A DNA stretch of 64,000 nt from NCBI RefSeq assembly GCF_024721265.1, contig NZ_JAMXOC010000010.1, positions 33,886 through 97,885 of the forward strand, in the 5' to 3' direction. The DNA comes from Ohessyouella blattaphilus (GTDB lineage Bacteria; Bacillota; Clostridia; Lachnospirales; Lachnospiraceae). The translations under genes and the position numbers were made by a program. Under the pieces are notes generated by a model that saw only the letters and a list, made by a program, of their open reading frames with translations, did no database searches and had not been told where the DNA came from. Positions 7,988-15,538 of the stretch are shown one piece after another (position 1 is the first letter of the stretch; every line of letters starts with the position of its first letter).

Positions 7988-10147
7988 ATGGAAAAAGGGA
8001 AGAACAATCGTAAGTATATTAACGCGGGACTGATAGTTGGCGGTGTCGTAATCTTCTTTTCCTTTCTCTATATCGGGTTTAATATTTGGAATGACTATAA
8101 AGGGCAAATGATTCAGCAGCAAAAAGAACAAATGCTCTTGACTGCTAAGTCAATCGGTGAAGGGATGGAGGCGAATTTACCTTCTTATATCTATGATTTG
8201 GATTATTTGTGCGAGACGCAAAATGAGGATTTTTCCTCAGAAGCAGCGTGGGAAAACGTGGCCGTATACGTTAAGGTTCATGAGCTATTTGTTTATGATA
8301 TCGTCTTGGAGGACAATAACCTGGCATTCGTGCGTAGCACGTTAGGCCAAGGCATTAAAGAGGTGCTTTCAGATTCACGGATAGACGAAAAGACAAATTT
8401 GCAACTAGTAGCTCTAGATAATGAAGAGAAGTATCTGGCGATTAAGCGTAAGCTAGCGGCTGGCGGCTATATCTCCATTCTTCTCGATGGCAAGAAATAT
8501 TATCAGTCTATCATGGCGAATGTACCTATGGGGACAAATGGTTATGCGGTTATAAAGGATAGTGAGGGTGTCATTTTAATGTACCCGACGGATGATCAAT
8601 TAGGGCTGAATGTTATTGAGGGGCGAATGGAGCTTTATCCCTCAGCTGATTATTCCAGTCTGGAAAAAATGATTGAAAAGCAGCGAGAAGGAAAGCAAGG
8701 GATTAGTGAATACTACTCCTATTGGTGGCAAAAGATGGATGGGCCAGAAGGCGCCGATGGCGCGCGGGTTAAGAAGATAAGCGCTTATGTACCGGCAGTG
8801 ATTGGAGATACCTTCTTAATTGTGAGTACGGTCATTGATTATGACGACTTTTATGTGCCGATCGCTGAGGGGTATATGAAGCTAGTCATCCTCTTTGCGA
8901 CAGCCACGGTTTTATTGATCTTAGTTCTTGTCTACATTGGCCGTCTGCTGATTCAGAGACAGAGAGATACGGAAAAAATTGAGTATTTAACGGGGCTAAC
9001 CGATGTGCTAGAGAAAATGCGTAAAAGTGAAGAAAATATCGCTCATAGCCAGCGTTTGCAGATTATGGGGACGATGACAGGCGGTATTGCTCATGAGTTT
9101 AATAATCTGCTAACACCAATCCTTGGTTATGCGGATTTGCTCTTGCTGGAGATGGAAGGCCGAGTAGATGAACAAGAGCAAGTGAAAGAAATTCAAGATG
9201 CCGCTTTAAAAGCGAAGGAGATTATTCATCAATTGTCTTCAATGAGCCGGAAGAATATGGAGACGGTTTTCCGTAAATTATCCGTTCAAGAAGTGATGGA
9301 GCGCTCCCTTAAGATGGTGCAGTCTATCTGCTCAGATAACATTCAATTAGTGGCTGAGAAGGTTGCAGAAAACGCATATATCCTAGGGAATCGTACGCAG
9401 ATAAGTCAAGTCTTGCTTAATATCGTGTTGAATGGAATTCAAGCAATTGGTCAGAATCCAGGAACCATTTGGATTCGTAGCTCCCTTGCCAAAAGGACAG
9501 ACTTTGAGAGTGAGGTATGGACGGAATATTTAAAAATCGAAATACAAGATACCGGTAGCGGTATGAGCGAGGAGGTTATTAAGCAGATTTTTACCCCTTT
9601 TTTCACCACGAAGCAAGCGGGCGAAGGGACGGGTCTAGGTCTCGCCCTAGCAGATCAGATTATCAGGTCTCATAAAGGCAGGATTTTGGTATCTAGTGAA
9701 GAGGGTGTTGGTAGTACGTTTACCATCTTTTTGCCCTTGGTATCGGCAGCGTATATTCAGGAGGCGCAAGATGCTAGAAGTGGTAATGAAGAAAGCATCG
9801 TTATCGTCGATGATAATCCGAAAGTTTTGTCCATGCTAGAAAAAAATCTAACCAAGATTGGAATTACGGTTTTTACTACTCGCACTTACACCGAAGCCGA
9901 GAAGCTACTAAATGAAAAGACGGGTATTATTATCCTAGACCAGAGCATTGGTGGAGAAAATGGAATTACTTTCGCGATGTCGCTTAAAGGAAAATATCCA
10001 GAATTGATCAAACTAATAGCCGTAGATGTGGTAGACCGAGAGGTTCTAGAGGCGAAGAATCAGGGGCTTATTGACGATTATTTAGAGAAACCGTTATCAG
10101 ATGTGGCGATTTTAGAAAAAGCTAGAAGCATTCTTAATAAGTATTAA
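7988..10147 (+). CDS. Hybrid sensor histidine kinase with extracellular sensor and C-terminal receiver
   Basis: This 719-residue membrane kinase has a membrane segment at about 10-34, an extracellular sensor region at about 40-295 (Cache-like by layout), a second membrane segment at about 298-320, and a HisKA domain with the phospho-acceptor H369 in GGIAHEFNN. A HATPase follows (N box NIVLNGIQAIG, G boxes DTGSGMS and GEGTGLGLALA), then a receiver domain from about 601 with D651 and the lysine of LEKPLS. A GGTAGGTGAG ribosome site precedes the ATG. It lies between the cit operon and the citrate carrier, so citrate is the likely stimulus. The terminal receiver implies either a phosphorelay or a phosphate sink, and no separate phosphotransfer protein is seen nearby. 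Confidence 0.9.
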   Translation: MEKGKNNRKYINAGLIVGGVVIFFSFLYIGFNIWNDYKGQMIQQQKEQMLLTAKSIGEGMEANLPSYIYDLDYLCETQNEDFSSEAAWENVAVYVKVHELFVYDIVLEDNNLAFVRSTLGQGIKEVLSDSRIDEKTNLQLVALDNEEKYLAIKRKLAAGGYISILLDGKKYYQSIMANVPMGTNGYAVIKDSEGVILMYPTDDQLGLNVIEGRMELYPSADYSSLEKMIEKQREGKQGISEYYSYWWQKMDGPEGADGARVKKISAYVPAVIGDTFLIVSTVIDYDDFYVPIAEGYMKLVILFATATVLLILVLVYIGRLLIQRQRDTEKIEYLTGLTDVLEKMRKSEENIAHSQRLQIMGTMTGGIAHEFNNLLTPILGYADLLLLEMEGRVDEQEQVKEIQDAALKAKEIIHQLSSMSRKNMETVFRKLSVQEVMERSLKMVQSICSDNIQLVAEKVAENAYILGNRTQISQVLLNIVLNGIQAIGQNPGTIWIRSSLAKRTDFESEVWTEYLKIEIQDTGSGMSEEVIKQIFTPFFTTKQAGEGTGLGLALADQIIRSHKGRILVSSEEGVGSTFTIFLPLVSAAYIQEAQDARSGNEESIVIVDDNPKVLSMLEKNLTKIGITVFTTRTYTEAEKLLNEKTGIIILDQSIGGENGITFAMSLKGKYPELIKLIAVDVVDREVLEAKNQGLIDDYLEKPLSDVAILEKARSILNKY

Positions 10148-10186
10148 GAGTAGCTGATTAGTTCTGTAAGGTTAACGCTTTATACT
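10146..10186 (+). promoter_or_regulatory. Promoter and candidate operator of the citrate transporter
   Basis: The -10 is TATACT (10181-10186). CTGTAAGG at 10164-10171 matches the block upstream of citD at the same distance from the -10. No consensus -35 is present, which fits an activated promoter. See the citD promoter entry for the alignment. Confidence 0.6.
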
Positions 10187-10219
10187 TCACTTATCAAATA
10201 AATTTGAGGAGGAAAGTAT

Positions 10220-11557
10220 ATGAGTGAAGTAATGTTGGCGGCCTTAGGGTTTGCCTCAATCCTAATGGTGATTGTCCTATTGCTTAGGAACGTGACGATT
10301 CCCTCTATTGCCTTTATTGGTGTGGGGTTGGTCACTTCGGTGGTCCTAATTGCGACAGGTACATTTAGCGTTGGAGAAATGGGAGAATTTGTGAAAGAAG
10401 GAGTAGCTGGTGTCCACGGAACGGCGGCTCTGTTCATCTTCTCGGTATTGTTTTTCGGGATTATGAACGATGTAGGGATGTTTGACAGGATTATCAATGC
10501 TTTGGTTAAAAAAGTAGGTAATAATGTAATCGGTGTTACGCTAATGACGTGTCTTATCGCAATGATTGGACATCTTGATGGCGGCGGTGCTTCTACCTTT
10601 TTGATTACGATTCCGGCTATGCTACCAATATACAAAAAGTTAAAGATGCGTCCGACAACCTTGTTGCTAATCTGCGTGACGGCTATGGGAGTTATGAATC
10701 TCTTACCTTGGGGAGGACCGACAATGCGGGCCGCCACCGTTTTGGGAATAGAAGCAAATGCTTTGTGGCTACAGCTTATCCCTATGCAAATAGCGGGAAT
10801 AGTCATTGCCGTTGGTACAGCACTATTCTGGGGCTATGTGGAAAAAAAGCGTGGTGCCGGTATTAATAGCACCTTGGAAGTCGAAGACTATTCCGAATTA
10901 GAGGAGACAGAAGAGGTAGATAAAGAAGAATTAGCCAGACCAAAGCTTTTTGTTTTCAATGTAATCTTAACCCTTAGTGTAATCTTAGCCCTTGTGCTTT
11001 TGTCAGATTTACCAGCGTACTTTACCTTCATGATTGGATGTGCCCTAGCGCTTCTAGTGAATTACTCGGGTTCAAAAGCCCAGAATAAAAGAATAAAAGC
11101 TCATGCAAGTTCGGCTCTCATGATGGCTTCTACGATCTTAGCTGCAGGTGTATTCTTAGGGGTTTTGGAAAGTTCGGGAATTATGAACAACATGGCAACG
11201 GCTATCGCTAGCTTGATTCCAGCCTCAATGGGGCGTTTCTTACCAATTATTATTGGTGTGTTATCGGTACCTCTATCGATGATGTTCTGTACAGACGCTT
11301 ATTTCTTCGGCTTGTTACCAGTACTGATTACGGTAGGAAATGCGTTTGGTGTCAATCCAGCACACACGGCGATTGCTATGGTAGTTTGTCGCAACTGTGC
11401 TACGTTTATTAGTCCTGTGGTACCGGCAACATACTTAGGTATTGGCCTGGCAGGAGTAGATATTAAAGCGCATATTAAAAGATGCTTTGGCTGGATGTGG
11501 AATGTTAGTGTTGCTTGCCTAGTAGTAGGTATCTTTACCGGTGTGATTCAGTTCTAG
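10220..11557 (+). CDS. CitMHS family citrate:proton (metal-citrate) symporter
   Basis: This 445-residue integral membrane protein has about 11-12 hydrophobic segments. It matches the CitMHS family along its length, including FGIMNDVGMFD, the loop IGHLDGGGASTFLIT and a central charged loop (about residues 220-240) between the two halves. GAGGAGG lies 8 bp before the ATG. This family takes up citrate, often as a complex with a divalent metal. Its position behind the sensor kinase and its promoter similarity to citD make it the uptake system feeding citrate lyase. I considered a gluconate permease (GntP), but the sequence is closer to CitMHS. Confidence 0.88.
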   Translation: MSEVMLAALGFASILMVIVLLLRNVTIPSIAFIGVGLVTSVVLIATGTFSVGEMGEFVKEGVAGVHGTAALFIFSVLFFGIMNDVGMFDRIINALVKKVGNNVIGVTLMTCLIAMIGHLDGGGASTFLITIPAMLPIYKKLKMRPTTLLLICVTAMGVMNLLPWGGPTMRAATVLGIEANALWLQLIPMQIAGIVIAVGTALFWGYVEKKRGAGINSTLEVEDYSELEETEEVDKEELARPKLFVFNVILTLSVILALVLLSDLPAYFTFMIGCALALLVNYSGSKAQNKRIKAHASSALMMASTILAAGVFLGVLESSGIMNNMATAIASLIPASMGRFLPIIIGVLSVPLSMMFCTDAYFFGLLPVLITVGNAFGVNPAHTAIAMVVCRNCATFISPVVPATYLGIGLAGVDIKAHIKRCFGWMWNVSVACLVVGIFTGVIQF

Positions 11558-11573
11558 TTCTATATAAGACAAT

Positions 11574-11621
11574 AAAAAGTTCCTTGGTTTCGCAGTGAAT
11601 TGCAAAACCAAGGAACTTTTT
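11574..11621. terminator. Bidirectional terminator between the citrate carrier and carbonic anhydrase genes
   Basis: A long stem (AAAAAGTTCCTTGGTTT paired with AAACCAAGGAACTTTTT) is flanked by A and T runs, so it can stop transcription from both converging genes. Confidence 0.9.
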
Positions 11622-11656
11622 CTAATTGATAAGGAACTTTAAATCTTCGAAGGGGG

Positions 11657-12199
11657 TTAAAGTACGTGGGAAAGAGCACCTGTTTCCGTCTCCATCACAT
11701 ACCCGTGGATGCTTACATCTTTTGGCATGAGCGGGTGATTCCTGAGGAGCCTTACACTTTTTTTAACTTCCTCTTCGATCGTGTTAAACCCAGTGAACCA
11801 ATCGGCAAAAGCGGAGCATTTACTGGAAAAATCGTCAAGAACCTTTTGCGAGATACCTCGATCGATTAGCTCCTTTTGGATATTAGCTGGTGCAAGCTTG
11901 CTAACACCACAATCGGTGTGGCCGATAACGGCTAAGTATTTAATATCAAACTGCAGAATGGCGACCAACAGACTACGAATCGTCGTATCGTATTCATTCA
12001 AGACAAGACCACCGGCGTTACGGATAATTTTGGCATCCCCATCTTTAAGGCCTAGGGCGGCGGATAAGAGATTGGTCAAGCGGGTATCCATACAAGTTAG
12101 AATGGCGGTCTTTTTAGCCGGTTTCTTGGATGCTAACCGGGGGGCGTAAAGCTCGTTTTCGACAAAAAAACGGTTGTACATAATCATATTTTCTTGCAA
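11657..12199 (-). CDS. Beta-class carbonic anhydrase
   Basis: This 180-residue enzyme interconverts CO2 and bicarbonate. Zinc ligands C36, H94 and C97 and the Asp-Arg dyad D38/R40 are visible in TCMDTR and IGHTDCG. The length fits the short bacterial and archaeal (cab-type) members. Translation most likely starts at TTG (12197-12199), which has AGGAGG 8 bp upstream. An ATG closer to that ribosome site is out of frame and stops at once, and the next in-frame ATG is 12 bases further in. It is convergent with the citrate carrier. Supplying bicarbonate, or handling CO2 from oxaloacetate decarboxylation, is an inference. Confidence 0.93.
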   Translation of the reverse strand: MQENMIMYNRFFVENELYAPRLASKKPAKKTAILTCMDTRLTNLLSAALGLKDGDAKIIRNAGGLVLNEYDTTIRSLLVAILQFDIKYLAVIGHTDCGVSKLAPANIQKELIDRGISQKVLDDFSSKCSAFADWFTGFNTIEEEVKKSVRLLRNHPLMPKDVSIHGYVMETETGALSHVL

Positions 12200-12266
12200 T
12201 TCATTTACCTCCTTTAACGTTAAACTATTCTAACAAAAGGAGATTAATGGAATACGAGGGATTAGC

Positions 12267-13568
12267 TTAATATTCATTAAGGATGTCTTTGGTCTTCCGC
12301 GCAAGATATAGAGGCAGATTGGTAATAGCCCCATCTTTTCGATACCCTCTTTTTGAGAAACGTAAAGCGTTCCCAGGATGGTGTTCCCCAATGTATCTTT
12401 TAAATGAAGGTGCGGATTTGTTTTCTCCACCTTTCACTTCGATGGGAATTATTTCTGTGCCATATTGGAGGATGAAATCAATCTCGCTGTTTTTATCGGA
12501 AAAATAACGTGGTGCAACTTCAAATTGTCCATGAAGCTGTTGAAGAAGATAGTTTTCTGTTAGCGGTCCTTTGAATTGATAATCGCTTTTTAAGAGAATA
12601 GCGCCATTATCAATACCGGCCATATGTTTGAGAAGGCCAGTATCAAAGAGAAATAGTTTGAACTGATCAAGTTTGTCAAAAGCGGCAAGAGGATGCTCTG
12701 TTTTAGAGACATTATAAACACGATACAACATTCCGGCGGAAACTAGCCATTCAATCGCTTCCTCAAAATCACGTGCTCTTCCGCCGGTGCGCACAGACCC
12801 ATACATAAACTTCTCGTTGGGCTTAGCAAGCTGGGCAACGATACTACGGAAAACCATTAGGATTCGTCCACTGTTGACGTTTCCGTTGTGTTTGGAAAAA
12901 TCGTTTTCGTAGACCTCGATTAGTTCCTTTTGTATTTGAGATATCATGACAGGATCTTTATGAGTAATCCATGAATTAACACATTCTGGCATTCCACCAA
13001 TAATGAGGTAGTTATTATAAGCTTCTAATAATCGTTGGTGAAAAATATCCTCAATTTGTTGATTCTTTTGAATACTATCATAGTAAGAATAAAGAGACGG
13101 ATTAGTAGCAGCGAGAAATTCATCAAAAGTAAGAGGGGAAATATCGAGGAGATTAACCATACCAACAGGATAAGACTTTGGTTTTGCAAGCAGGGTTCCT
13201 AGCAGGCTTCCGGCGGCAATTATATGATAGTCGTTTGCCTTTTCTTTAAAATATTTCAGAGCGTTGAGGGCCTCAGAACACTCTTGTATTTCATCGAAGA
13301 TAATGAGTGTCTCGTTAGGAGTGATTTTTTCGCCGATTATCAAAGACAGCAACTCGATAATCCGCTGAGGATTTTTGTTAACTTCGAAAATGGATTTTAG
13401 TTCATCATCTTCATCGAAGTTGAAATAGACATAGTTGGCGTAATGATTTTCCCCAAACTCTTTCATTAGCCAAGTTTTTCCCACTTGTCGTGCACCTTTT
13501 AAGACTAAGGGTTTACGCTCAGAATTAGCTTTCCAGTTTATCAAATTTTGCATTGCATTTCGTTTCAT
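12267..13568 (-). CDS. AAA-family ATPase with C-terminal DUF4143 domain
   Basis: This 433-residue protein has an N-terminal P-loop ATPase (Walker A GARQVGKT at 25-32, Walker B IIFDEIQ with D92/E93, a sensor-like AAGSLLG segment) and a C-terminal nuclease-like DUF4143 domain with DFILQYGTEIIPIEVKGG near the end. The E-I-D-F and E-V-K-G residues resemble a PD-(D/E)XK core. Such proteins occur in many copies in Clostridia and related genomes and have no settled role. The gene is alone on its strand. A GGGGATGAT ribosome site precedes the ATG. Its upstream region carries three phased repeats, described separately. Confidence 0.9.
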   Translation of the reverse strand: MKRNAMQNLINWKANSERKPLVLKGARQVGKTWLMKEFGENHYANYVYFNFDEDDELKSIFEVNKNPQRIIELLSLIIGEKITPNETLIIFDEIQECSEALNALKYFKEKANDYHIIAAGSLLGTLLAKPKSYPVGMVNLLDISPLTFDEFLAATNPSLYSYYDSIQKNQQIEDIFHQRLLEAYNNYLIIGGMPECVNSWITHKDPVMISQIQKELIEVYENDFSKHNGNVNSGRILMVFRSIVAQLAKPNEKFMYGSVRTGGRARDFEEAIEWLVSAGMLYRVYNVSKTEHPLAAFDKLDQFKLFLFDTGLLKHMAGIDNGAILLKSDYQFKGPLTENYLLQQLHGQFEVAPRYFSDKNSEIDFILQYGTEIIPIEVKGGENKSAPSFKRYIGEHHPGNALRFSKRGYRKDGAITNLPLYLARKTKDILNEY

Positions 13569-13594
13569 GGTATCATCCCCTTTCTGTTAAAATT

Positions 13595-13677
13595 ATTGTA
13601 ACACGTTTTTCTAAGAAAAATAAGTAAAAAAAACACATTTTTCTGAGTTTTTAGCAAGAGAAAAGCACGTTTTTCTA
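13595..13677 (-). repeat. Three 12-bp direct repeats at 32-bp intervals overlapping the DUF4143 gene promoter
   Basis: In plus orientation the copies are CACGTTTTTCTA (13602-13613), CACATTTTTCTG (13634-13645) and CACGTTTTTCTA (13666-13677). Start-to-start distance is exactly 32 bp both times, about three helical turns. On the gene's strand the proximal copy reads TAGAAAAACGTG and runs into the extended -10 TGTTACAAT (13595-13603), so a protein bound there would cover the promoter. The distal copy also forms the T run of the argG terminator. Confidence 0.75.
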
Positions 13678-13709
13678 AAAAATCCCCTTGGGCATGCACC
13701 CAAGGGGAT
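13676..13709 (-). terminator. Intrinsic terminator of argG
   Basis: An 11-bp perfect stem (13682-13692 with 13699-13709) has a 6-base loop and is followed, on the minus strand, by a run of T. Confidence 0.9.
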
Positions 13710-13723
13710 AATTGTACGCTGTT

Positions 13724-14947
13724 TTATTTCTTGCTGTCGAGCTCTTGCTTTTTAAGTGCACGAACTTTAAGTGAAAGTCCGAAAAGATTGATAAAGCCTT
13801 CCGCGTCGTGGTGGTCATATAGCTCACCAGTTGTGAAGCTAGCTAGGGATTCGCTATAGAGAGAGTAGTCAGAGGTGGTGCCAGCTTTGATGATATTTCC
13901 TTTATACACCTTTAGTTTAACCTCTCCGGTTACGTATTTCTGGGTCACATCTACAAAAGCCTGAATCGCTTCACGTAGTGGCGTGAACCATTTTCCTTCA
14001 TAGACAACTTGGGCGAATTTATTACCCAAGTCTTTCTTTACCGCATAGGTATCACGGTCAAGTACCAGTTCTTCTAGTTGATCATGAGCTTCCATTAAGA
14101 TGGTACCGCCAGGAGTCTCATAGACGCCCCGTGATTTCATACCAACTACGCGATTTTCTACGATATCGATAATGCCCACCCCGTGTTTTCCGCCGATAGC
14201 ATTCAAATCAGTGATGATTTCCGATACCTTTTTCTTAACGCCGTTTATGGCTGTAGGAACACCGGCCTCAAAGCTTAAGGTGATGTATTCGCCTTCGTCT
14301 GGGGCTTTTTCAGGTGAGACGCCGAGCACAAGTAGGTCATCGTAGTTTGGCTCTACAGCAGGGTCTTCTAATTCCAAGCCTTCATGGCTGATGTGCCATA
14401 AGTTACGGTCACGGCTATAGCTGTGACTAGCATCAAAAGGAAGGTCGATGCCGTGTTCCTTGCAGTAGGCAATCTCGTCTTCTCTAGATTCCATTGTCCA
14501 AACGTCGGTCATTCGCCAAGGAGCGATGATTTTAAGATCAGGTGCCAGGGCTTTGATTCCCAGTTCAAAGCGAATCTGGTCATTTCCCTTACCGGTAGCA
14601 CCGTGACAGATAGCGGTAGCGCCTTCTTTTCTAGCGACTTCGACAAGCTTAGCAGCAATCGTCGGTCTAGCCATCGCCGTTCCTAATAGGTATTTGTTTT
14701 CGTAGACAGAACCGGCTTTCACGCAAGGCATTACGTAGTTATCACAGAAATCGTCAATTACGTTTTCAATATATAATTTAGAAGCTCCGGAAAGCTTTGC
14801 TCTTTCTTCTAGACCGTCTAATTCTTCGCCTTGTCCGCAGTCGATGCAACAGCAGATTACTTCATAATCAAAATTTTCTTTAAGCCAAGGAATGATGGCA
14901 GTAGTGTCAAGTCCCCCTGAATAGGCAAGTACAACTTTTTCTTTCAT
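13724..14947 (-). CDS. argG: Argininosuccinate synthase
   Basis: This 407-residue enzyme joins citrulline and aspartate with ATP to give argininosuccinate. It has the P-loop-like AYSGGLDTT at residues 8-16 and the family segments GATGKGNDQ and SRGVYETPGG. The open frame extends 40 codons upstream, but the ATG at 14945-14947 has AGGAGG 7 bp before it and starts the conserved MKEKVVLAYSGG. It is transcribed alone, from a promoter with two ARG boxes. argH is not in the window. Confidence 0.97.
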   Translation of the reverse strand: MKEKVVLAYSGGLDTTAIIPWLKENFDYEVICCCIDCGQGEELDGLEERAKLSGASKLYIENVIDDFCDNYVMPCVKAGSVYENKYLLGTAMARPTIAAKLVEVARKEGATAICHGATGKGNDQIRFELGIKALAPDLKIIAPWRMTDVWTMESREDEIAYCKEHGIDLPFDASHSYSRDRNLWHISHEGLELEDPAVEPNYDDLLVLGVSPEKAPDEGEYITLSFEAGVPTAINGVKKKVSEIITDLNAIGGKHGVGIIDIVENRVVGMKSRGVYETPGGTILMEAHDQLEELVLDRDTYAVKKDLGNKFAQVVYEGKWFTPLREAIQAFVDVTQKYVTGEVKLKVYKGNIIKAGTTSDYSLYSESLASFTTGELYDHHDAEGFINLFGLSLKVRALKKQELDSKK

Positions 14948-14974
14948 TTTAAAATCCTCCTCTGAATTTAGAAC

Positions 14975-15012
14975 TGTAAATAAATATACAACATATTTAA
15001 TAAATATGCAAT
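14975..15012 (-). promoter_or_regulatory. argG promoter with double ArgR operator (ARG boxes)
   Basis: On the minus strand TTGCAT (15006-15011) and TATATT (14983-14988) are 17 bp apart. Two AT-rich boxes start TGCATA and TGTATA, 20 bp apart. The argC promoter has the same -35, the same spacer length and the same two box starts 20 bp apart. ArgR hexamers bind paired boxes about this far apart, so arginine repression is a firm inference, although argR itself is not in the window. Confidence 0.75.
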
Positions 15013-15050
15013 AGTATTTTCTTAAATCGTCCTTAAGTTTAACACTGTAC

Positions 15051-15078
15051 TTGACAAAAGTACACACTTATGTATAAT
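15051..15078 (+). promoter_or_regulatory. Strong promoter of a small transcription unit divergent from argG
   Basis: TTGACA (15051-15056), 16 bp, TATAAT (15073-15078): full consensus hexamers, the best promoter in the window. It lies about 40 bp from the argG ARG boxes and points towards the 52-codon ORF. Confidence 0.85.
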
Positions 15079-15119
15079 TAAGAAAAACTAATGGACCACA
15101 TGTAAAGAGGAGCAGACGG

Positions 15120-15278
15120 ATGAAAAAGTACATTTCTGCGATAAATGAATTAAAAGAAGAAACCTCTGCACTCACTGCAAGCAGTGTTATTTTTGTGCCG
15201 TGTATCCCCAGTCCCGCTGGGGTTATTTTGCGTAGAAAAATTTCACATGGTAAGAAGCAGGATAAGGTATACATGTAG
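15120..15278 (+). CDS. Small 52-residue protein of unknown function
   Basis: ATG at 15120 with GAGGAG 7 bp upstream opens 52 codons ending at TAG. The peptide starts MKKYISAINELKEETS, has a short hydrophobic centre (SSVIFVPCIPSPAGVIL, about residues 21-37) and a basic tail (RRKISHGKKQDK). I recognise no family. It has its own consensus promoter 42 bp upstream and a 13-bp terminator stem starting 33 bp after the stop, so it is a complete short transcript of about 260 nt. This 591-bp argG-proB gap holds nothing else but hairpins. It could instead be a regulatory RNA whose ORF is incidental, or a dual-function RNA. Confidence 0.55.
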   Translation: MKKYISAINELKEETSALTASSVIFVPCIPSPAGVILRRKISHGKKQDKVYM

Positions 15279-15311
15279 AGCTGTTTAAATTTGTTATTAG
15301 GAAAATTTTAG

Positions 15312-15349
15312 GACAGGGCTAAAGTGTGAACTTTAGCCCTGTCTTTCTT
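15312..15349 (+). terminator. Strong terminator of the small transcription unit
   Basis: A 13-bp perfect stem (15312-15324 with 15331-15343) has a 6-base loop and is followed by TTTCTT. Confidence 0.92.
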
Positions 15350-15479
15350 ATGTAACAAGAAAGTTCTTTGAACTTTCCTGTTACATAAAAAGCGCTCCGC
15401 GAGGATGCGCACTTCGGCGTAATGTATTTTGTGCGTATGCACACGCCGAAGGCGCCAGAATTTGCCAAGCGCAAATTCT
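15349..15479. repeat. Cluster of three hairpins between the small unit and proB
   Basis: Stem 1: 15349-15366 with 15370-15387, 18 bp with one mismatch and a 3-base loop. Stem 2: 15407-15420 with 15443-15455, GC-rich with one bulge. Stem 3: 15457-15464 with 15472-15479, 8 bp. None is followed by a T run, so they are not simple terminators. The compact serial layout resembles a dispersed intergenic repeat or a structured leader of proB. Confidence 0.55.
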
Positions 15480-15487
15480 ATTTTATG

Positions 15488-15514
15488 TTCACAAACTACA
15501 AATGCGATTATACT
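15488..15514 (+). promoter_or_regulatory. Candidate proB promoter
   Basis: TTCACA (15488-15493) and TATACT (15509-15514) are each one base off consensus, but the 15-bp spacer is short. Confidence 0.4.
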
Positions 15515-15538
15515 TTAGGTTTAAAGGAGAAGAGAGCT

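Noticed and set aside
12230..12430. 66-codon minus-strand frame near the end of the DUF4143 gene
   Set aside because: It overlaps the DUF4143 gene in another frame and has no ribosome site or recognisable sequence.
13595..13677. CRISPR array for the 32-bp periodic repeats
   Set aside because: The repeat unit is only 12 bp, there are three copies, the spacers are A/T-rich and no cas gene is near. Regulatory repeats fit better.
15068..15274. 68-codon open frame on the minus strand opposite the 52-codon ORF
   Set aside because: No ribosome site or promoter fits it, whereas the plus strand has promoter, ribosome site and terminator in order.
14948..15538. T-box or amino-acid riboswitch in the argG-proB gap
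   Set aside because: No T-box core (no GGTGGAACCGCG-like sequence) or other riboswitch core that I recognise. Only hairpins, promoters and the small ORF are present.
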